A DNA stretch of 64,000 nucleotides from an uncultured Acidobacteriaceae bacterium (GTDB lineage Bacteria; Acidobacteriota; Terriglobia; Terriglobales; Acidobacteriaceae), in the NCBI GenBank assembly GCA_937879855.1, contig CALFMO010000004.1, positions 1-64,000 on the forward strand, given 5' to 3'. Below the pieces are notes generated by a model. That model was not told the DNA's origin and made no database searches. It saw only the letters and a list, made by a program, of their open reading frames with translations. The translations under genes were made by a program, and so were the position numbers. How positions within the stretch are numbered: position 1 is the first letter of the stretch; every line of letters begins with the position of its first letter. Positions 60,089 to 64,000 of this stretch are shown here, in pieces.

Positions 60089-61237
60089 ATGACGTTGACT
60101 CGGTTTGTCACGAAGAATGCATTTCGCAACAAGCGCCGCAGCACCTTGACGGTACTGAGCATCGCTTTTTCTTTGCTCCTGTTGACGCTGATGATGACCA
60201 TTTGGAGGGCGTTTTATCTCGACCAAGGCAGCGCCGAATCTGCGGAGAGGCTGGTGGTACGGCATCGCGTTTCTCTCACGTTCAATCTTCCCGGTTACTA
60301 TCGCGAGAAGATTCGGGCAATTCCGGGGGTCGTGGGAGTAGTGCCGATCTCATGGTTTGGCGGGATCTACAAGGACCAGAAGCCGGAGAACTTTTTTGCG
60401 CAGTTTGGCACCGATCCCGACGAATTTTTCAAGGTTTATCGAGATGCTGACATGCCGCAAGACCAGATTACAGCGTGGCAGCGCGATCGCCAGGGGGTAA
60501 TCGTGAACGATTCGCTGGCGAAGAAGTACGGCTGGAAGCTCGGCGATCGCATTGTTTTGCAGGGGACGATTTATCCGGTCAATCTTGAGTTGAATATTCG
60601 CGGTATTTATCACACCAATCCTGATAACAAGTCGGTCTACTTCAATGCGAAGTACGTGGAAGAAGCCGTGGATTTCTTCAAGGGACGGGCTGGAACCTTT
60701 AGCATCCTGGCCTCCTCTCCTCAAGATGTGAGCAAGATTGCGAGCGCTGTGGATGACACCTTCCGGAATTCGCCGCAGCCAACTAAGACAGAGAGCGAGA
60801 AGGCATTCGGCCTGGAATTCGTCGCGATGATGGGCAACGTGAAGGCTTTTATCCTGAGCATCTGCTCGGCCGTCGTCTTCGCCACCTTACTGGTGTCGGC
60901 CAACACCATGGCCATGTCGATCCGCGAGCGGACGCGCGAAGTGGCTGTGCTAAAGACGTTGGGCTTCACCAAGCGCGGAGTACTGGGACTGTTCGTCAGC
61001 GAGGCAGTGGCGCTCTCGCTGGGTGGAGGCGTGCTCGGAGCCGGGCTGGGTTGGCTGATGGTGTATGGGCTCACTCACTCTCCTCAATTTTTCAGTTTCT
61101 TTCCCATGAAGGTGACGCCGGGAATTTGGGTGGTCGCCATGTTGACCTCGGCCTTGGTCGGACTGCTGAGTTCCGCGGTGCCTTCTTACACCGCCTCGCA
61201 GGTGAATATCGTCGACGGATTACGGCACATCGGATGA
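60089..61237 (+). CDS. ABC transporter permease, MacB/FtsX type (first of tandem pair)
   Basis: A 382-residue permease with the MacB layout: an N-terminal helix (STLTVLSIAFSLLLLTLMMT), a large periplasmic domain (residues about 45-250), and three C-terminal helices (FILSICSAVVFATLLVSANT, VSEAVALSLGGGVLGAG, VVAMLTSALVGLLSSAVPSY). The block MAMSIRERTREVAVLKTLGF is the coupling region to the ATPase, and the end LRHIG is shared with the next gene. It starts the operon; no ATPase precedes it. The substrate may be a lipid, lipoprotein or peptide. Confidence 0.92.
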   Translation: MTLTRFVTKNAFRNKRRSTLTVLSIAFSLLLLTLMMTIWRAFYLDQGSAESAERLVVRHRVSLTFNLPGYYREKIRAIPGVVGVVPISWFGGIYKDQKPENFFAQFGTDPDEFFKVYRDADMPQDQITAWQRDRQGVIVNDSLAKKYGWKLGDRIVLQGTIYPVNLELNIRGIYHTNPDNKSVYFNAKYVEEAVDFFKGRAGTFSILASSPQDVSKIASAVDDTFRNSPQPTKTESEKAFGLEFVAMMGNVKAFILSICSAVVFATLLVSANTMAMSIRERTREVAVLKTLGFTKRGVLGLFVSEAVALSLGGGVLGAGLGWLMVYGLTHSPQFFSFFPMKVTPGIWVVAMLTSALVGLLSSAVPSYTASQVNIVDGLRHIG

Positions 61238-61241
61238 GGTT

Positions 61242-62393
61242 ATGACGCTGAGCAGTTTTATCGTGCGCAACACGTTTCGGAACAAGCGGCGCAGCTTGCT
61301 GACCATGATCAGCATCAGCTTCTCGCTGCTGTTGCTCACGCTTATGATCTGCATCTGGCGCTCGTTTTATGTGGACCAGGTTGCGCCCGAAGCTTCGCGG
61401 CGCGTGATTACCCGCGACCGCGTTTCACTGGCGTTTTTCCTCCCGGCGTTTTACCGCGAAAAAATTCGCAGCGTCCAGGGCGTGACTGCGGTGGTGCCGC
61501 TCACCTGGTTTGGCGGCCGCTATATTGATGACCGCCCGGAACACTTTTTCGCGAACATAGCGACCGATCCCGACGAGTATTTGAAAGTGGCCTCCGACAA
61601 AATTGTCCCGCCGGATCAGATGAAAGATTGGCAGCGGGATCGAGCCGGAGCGCTCGTAGACATCACATTAGCGAAAAAGTATGGCTGGAAGATTGGCGAC
61701 CGGCTCACTTTGCAAGGGACGATTTTCCCGGTGAACCTTGATCTCACCATCCGCGCCATCTACCACCGCGATCCGCCGCAGAACGCTCTCTACTTCAACG
61801 CGAAGTATCTGGAAGAGGCGGTGCCATGGTTTAAGGGGCAGGCGGGCTGGTACGCGGCACAGATCGATTCTGCGGAAAATGTGTCGCGCGTTTCGCGGGA
61901 AGTGGACGACATGTTCCGCAACTCGCCGCTGCAAACGAAAACCGAGAGCGAGAAAGCATTTCAGCTGGGCTTCGTCGCTTCGCTGGGAAACATCAAGGCA
62001 TTCATCCTTGGCATCTGCGGAGCGGTAGTGTTCACCATCATGCTGGTTTCGGCTAATACCATGGCGATGTCAGTGCGCAGTCGGACGCGCGAGGTGGCCG
62101 TGCTGAAGACACTCGGATTCACCCGACGGCGCGTGCTATCGATGTTCGTCAGCGAGTCGGTAGCATTGGCAGTCGCGGGCGGCGTGTTGGGAATTCTAAT
62201 CGCGGTGCCGGTGATCTGGTTTTTGACGCGAAGCTTCATCGCGCTGGGAGTTCCGCTGGCGATGAAAGTCACCGCGCCCACGGCGGGTATGTCGTTGGCC
62301 GCGGCTTTGGCCCTGGGATTGGTGAGCGGCTACTTGCCAGCTTTTAACGCATCGCGCAAAAACATAGTCGAAGGGCTGCGGCATATTGGGTGA
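61242..62393 (+). CDS. ABC transporter permease, MacB/FtsX type (second of tandem pair)
   Basis: A 383-residue close paralog of the preceding gene, aligning end to end: FRNKRRSLLTMISISFSLLL, FFANIATDPDEYLKV, LAKKYGWKIGDRLTLQGTIF and MAMSVRSRTREVAVLKTLGF match with few changes. The start follows the previous stop by four bases, so translation is coupled. The pair probably forms a heterodimer, since each is a complete half-transporter; that is inference from gene order. Confidence 0.92.
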   Translation: MTLSSFIVRNTFRNKRRSLLTMISISFSLLLLTLMICIWRSFYVDQVAPEASRRVITRDRVSLAFFLPAFYREKIRSVQGVTAVVPLTWFGGRYIDDRPEHFFANIATDPDEYLKVASDKIVPPDQMKDWQRDRAGALVDITLAKKYGWKIGDRLTLQGTIFPVNLDLTIRAIYHRDPPQNALYFNAKYLEEAVPWFKGQAGWYAAQIDSAENVSRVSREVDDMFRNSPLQTKTESEKAFQLGFVASLGNIKAFILGICGAVVFTIMLVSANTMAMSVRSRTREVAVLKTLGFTRRRVLSMFVSESVALAVAGGVLGILIAVPVIWFLTRSFIALGVPLAMKVTAPTAGMSLAAALALGLVSGYLPAFNASRKNIVEGLRHIG

Positions 62394-62405
62394 GTCGCGA
62401 GATGA

Positions 62406-62502
62406 GTAGCGCCGCCGTCTCGGCGGCTGTCATGGCGGCGTCCTCGCCGCCACTGCCGCCGGCAGGATGCCAGCGCGACACCCGGCAAGGTGCCGGCGCT
62501 AC
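62406..62502 (+). repeat. Modular hairpin element, family B, complete, within the permease operon
   Basis: Starts gtagcgccgccgtctcggcg and ends ggtgccggcgctac, with four successive small palindromes in between (gccgccgtctcggcggc; ggcggcgtcctcgccgcc; gccggcaggatgccagc; ccggcaaggtgccgg). Inverted end sequences GTAGCGCC and GGCGCTAC make it look like a small mobile element or an assembly of hairpin modules. Lies between two permease genes. Confidence 0.8.
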
Positions 62503-62518
62503 AAGGTAGAGATTACTT

Positions 62519-63706
62519 ATGGCAATACCGATCAGCTATAACGTTCGCAATCTCAGGCTCCGCAAGGGCCTCACTATCATGACCGCGCTGGGGATCGCGC
62601 TGACTGTCACAACCGCAATCTTCCTGATGGCGCTACTTGCCGGATTGCACCGCGCCTTCGTAAACAGCGGGAATCCGCTGAACGTCCTGGTTCTGCGCAA
62701 GGGATCGGAGGCGGAGTTGTCGGGCGGTTTCGATGCCTCACTCTATCCCACGCTGCGAACTCTTCCCGGTATCGCAAAGGACAAACACGGCGAGCCGATG
62801 ACTTCGGGTGAATGGGTCGTGGTGATCGTTCTCCCGCGCAAAGATGGCACCGGTGAAGTCAACGTTACCGTCCGCGGAATGATGCCGGATGGACTGGAAA
62901 TGCGACAACTGTCCGGGCCGGAGAATCATCCAGGTGTGAAACTGATTGCCGGAGACTGGTTTCACACGGGACAGCGGGAAGTGGTGGTGAGCAAATCCAT
63001 CCGCGATCGATTTACGCATGCCAACATCGGGGACACGATGGAATTTGGGAAAGGATCGTGGAAGGTGGTAGGAGTATTTGACGCCGGAGGTTCGGCGTAC
63101 GAGTCCGAGGTCTGGGGAGATGTGAATCAGATGGCCTCGGACTTCGACCGGCAGGGAGGGTTTTCGTCGGCATATCTGCACGCCACCGATCCCATCGCGG
63201 CCGACGCACTCAAGAACCGGGTCAGCGACGATCAGCGACTGAAACTCGAAGGCATGCTCGAGACCGATTACTACGCCAAGCAGACCAGTTCCGGCGCACC
63301 TATCAAGGTGATTGGGATCGTGGTCGCGTTCATCATGGCAATTGGTTCGATTTTCGCCGCCATGAATACCATGTATGCAGCCGTGGCCTACCGCGGACGT
63401 GAGATCGCCACGCTGCGTGTGATCGGCTTCTCGCGGCCTTCGATTCTGACTTCGTTTGTGCTGGAGTCTTTGCTGTTGGCGCTTCTGGGTGCGGCCGCGG
63501 GAATTTTGCTGATGCTGCCATTCAACGGAATGCAGACTGGAACGTCCAACGCTGTGACTTTCAGCGAAGTTGTGTTTGCGTTGCGCATCACGCCGCAGGT
63601 GGCTATGTATGCCATTATCTTTGCCTTGATTATGGGATTCGTAGGCGGGCTCGCTCCGGCGTGGCATGCGGCGCGGCAGAATATTCTTAACGCACTGCGC
63701 GGGTAG
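62519..63706 (+). CDS. ABC transporter permease, MacB/FtsX type (third)
   Basis: A 395-residue permease of the same superfamily but more distant from the tandem pair. N-terminal helix GLTIMTALGIALTVTTAIFL, a periplasmic domain with VLPRKDGTGEVNVTVRGMMP and VVGVFDAGGSAYESEVWGDV, and helices IVVAFIMAIGSIFAAMNTMY, LLALLGAAAGILLMLPF and VAMYAIIFALIMGFVGGLAP. Coupling region GREIATLRVIGFSRPSILTS. It is separated from the pair by the family B element and followed by another, then by a membrane-fusion protein. Confidence 0.9.
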   Translation: MAIPISYNVRNLRLRKGLTIMTALGIALTVTTAIFLMALLAGLHRAFVNSGNPLNVLVLRKGSEAELSGGFDASLYPTLRTLPGIAKDKHGEPMTSGEWVVVIVLPRKDGTGEVNVTVRGMMPDGLEMRQLSGPENHPGVKLIAGDWFHTGQREVVVSKSIRDRFTHANIGDTMEFGKGSWKVVGVFDAGGSAYESEVWGDVNQMASDFDRQGGFSSAYLHATDPIAADALKNRVSDDQRLKLEGMLETDYYAKQTSSGAPIKVIGIVVAFIMAIGSIFAAMNTMYAAVAYRGREIATLRVIGFSRPSILTSFVLESLLLALLGAAAGILLMLPFNGMQTGTSNAVTFSEVVFALRITPQVAMYAIIFALIMGFVGGLAPAWHAARQNILNALRG

Positions 63707-63709
63707 CTA

Positions 63710-63797
63710 GTAGTGCCGGCATCTTGCCGGCCGTCGCGAGAGCGTCTCGCCCTCGCCGGGCGGCGCGGGCGGGTCGCCCGCCGGACAGCGACGCTAC
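63710..63797 (+). repeat. Modular hairpin element, family B, complete
   Basis: Starts gtagtgccggcatcttgccg and ends ggacagcgacgctac, with inner palindromes ggcgcgggcgggtcgcccgc and cgcgagagcgtctcg. Immediately after the third permease stop (63704-63706). Confidence 0.75.
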
Positions 63798-63842
63798 GAA
63801 GAGCGATGAAACTTCGAGAAAGCGGCATGCGTAAATATTGTT

Positions 63843-64000
63843 ATGGCGATTGATACAAAACACGAAGACCTGCAGAGCCTGCGCATCGACCGCTCGCAGC
63901 GCGGCGACTCGGGCGGAGAACCGCCAGCTTGGGCACGCCGTTACATCCTGGTCGGCATCGCGCTGGTGGCGCTGCTGGGCATAATCACTCTCGCCTACCG
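63843..64000 (+). CDS. Membrane-fusion protein (HlyD/MacA type), 3'-truncated by the window edge
   Basis: Frame open from the ATG at 63843 to the last base: 52 residues. It begins MAIDTKHEDLQSLRIDRSQR, then a single membrane helix (RRYILVGIALVALLGIITLA). That N-terminal form, after a permease, fits the adaptor of a MacAB-like exporter. Too short to place in a family with certainty; ribosome site weak. Confidence 0.65.
   Translation, partial: MAIDTKHEDLQSLRIDRSQRGDSGGEPPAWARRYILVGIALVALLGIITLAY

Noticed and set aside
59901..60092. 63-residue frame before the first permease
   Set aside because: It overlaps the permease start, has no ribosome site and reads into the gap without any known motif.

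Overview
The window looks like the chromosome of an Acidobacteriota bacterium, probably class Terriglobia (the Koribacter-like side of subdivision 1). The basis is the gene style: a B12-dependent ribonucleotide reductase, a winged-helix/TPR regulator with a membrane anchor, proline-rich TonB proteins, a PadR plus small membrane protein pair, a PEGA-domain kinase-like protein, Tat-exported oxidoreductases, and many GC-rich dispersed hairpin repeats. The assignment is by family resemblance only. Both edges cut genes: the ribonucleotide reductase on the left and an efflux adaptor on the right.

Layout. 1-2263: nrdJ, carrying intergenic-type repeats inside its reading frame, and a small conserved gene. 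2367-4064: an A/T-richer DNA methyltransferase plus a probable restriction enzyme. 4065-9067: small redox and secreted proteins (DUF2911, GlcG/HbpS-like, redoxin) and an M28 peptidase, separated by repeats. 9068-16632: a large protein with a divergent nucleotidyl-cyclase domain, a TonB protein, aspS, and an efflux adaptor, followed by its RND pump (16784-19894). 19953-24952: a SET-domain methyltransferase, a coiled-coil secreted protein, a glycosyltransferase and an 823-residue secreted protein of unknown function, all on the minus strand. 25243-25340: a selenocysteine tRNA. 25390-31496: a ketoglutarate-semialdehyde dehydrogenase/DapA-like pair, a 1-Cys peroxiredoxin, a PhzF protein, a lone receiver protein and an ABC ATPase. 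31585-33568: ribosomal protein S1, tRNA-Gly and tRNA-Cys.

33653-43353: a membrane winged-helix/TPR regulator split by one in-frame TGA and divergent from a secreted protein/DUF1326 pair, then an aldo/keto reductase, a Gfo/Idh/MocA oxidoreductase, an S4 RNA-binding protein, a PadR pair and a cytochrome P450. 43606-50510: a peroxiredoxin, then the complete pyruvate dehydrogenase complex aceE-aceF-lpd. 50626-59476: an MscS channel, a membrane protein, a receiver/TonB fusion, a secreted phosphoesterase and a pseudokinase with PEGA repeats. 60089-64000: three MacB/FtsX-type permeases and the start of a membrane-fusion protein; no ATPase is adjacent within the window.

The most notable items are (a) several families of dispersed palindromic elements, one of which sits twice in frame in nrdJ, (b) a modular hairpin element with GTAGCGCC...GGCGCTAC ends, (c) the selenocysteine tRNA, (d) the TGA that interrupts a conserved C-terminus of the TPR regulator, (e) a pseudokinase-PEGA protein, (f) a receiver-TonB fusion, and (g) a divergent cyclase-domain protein.
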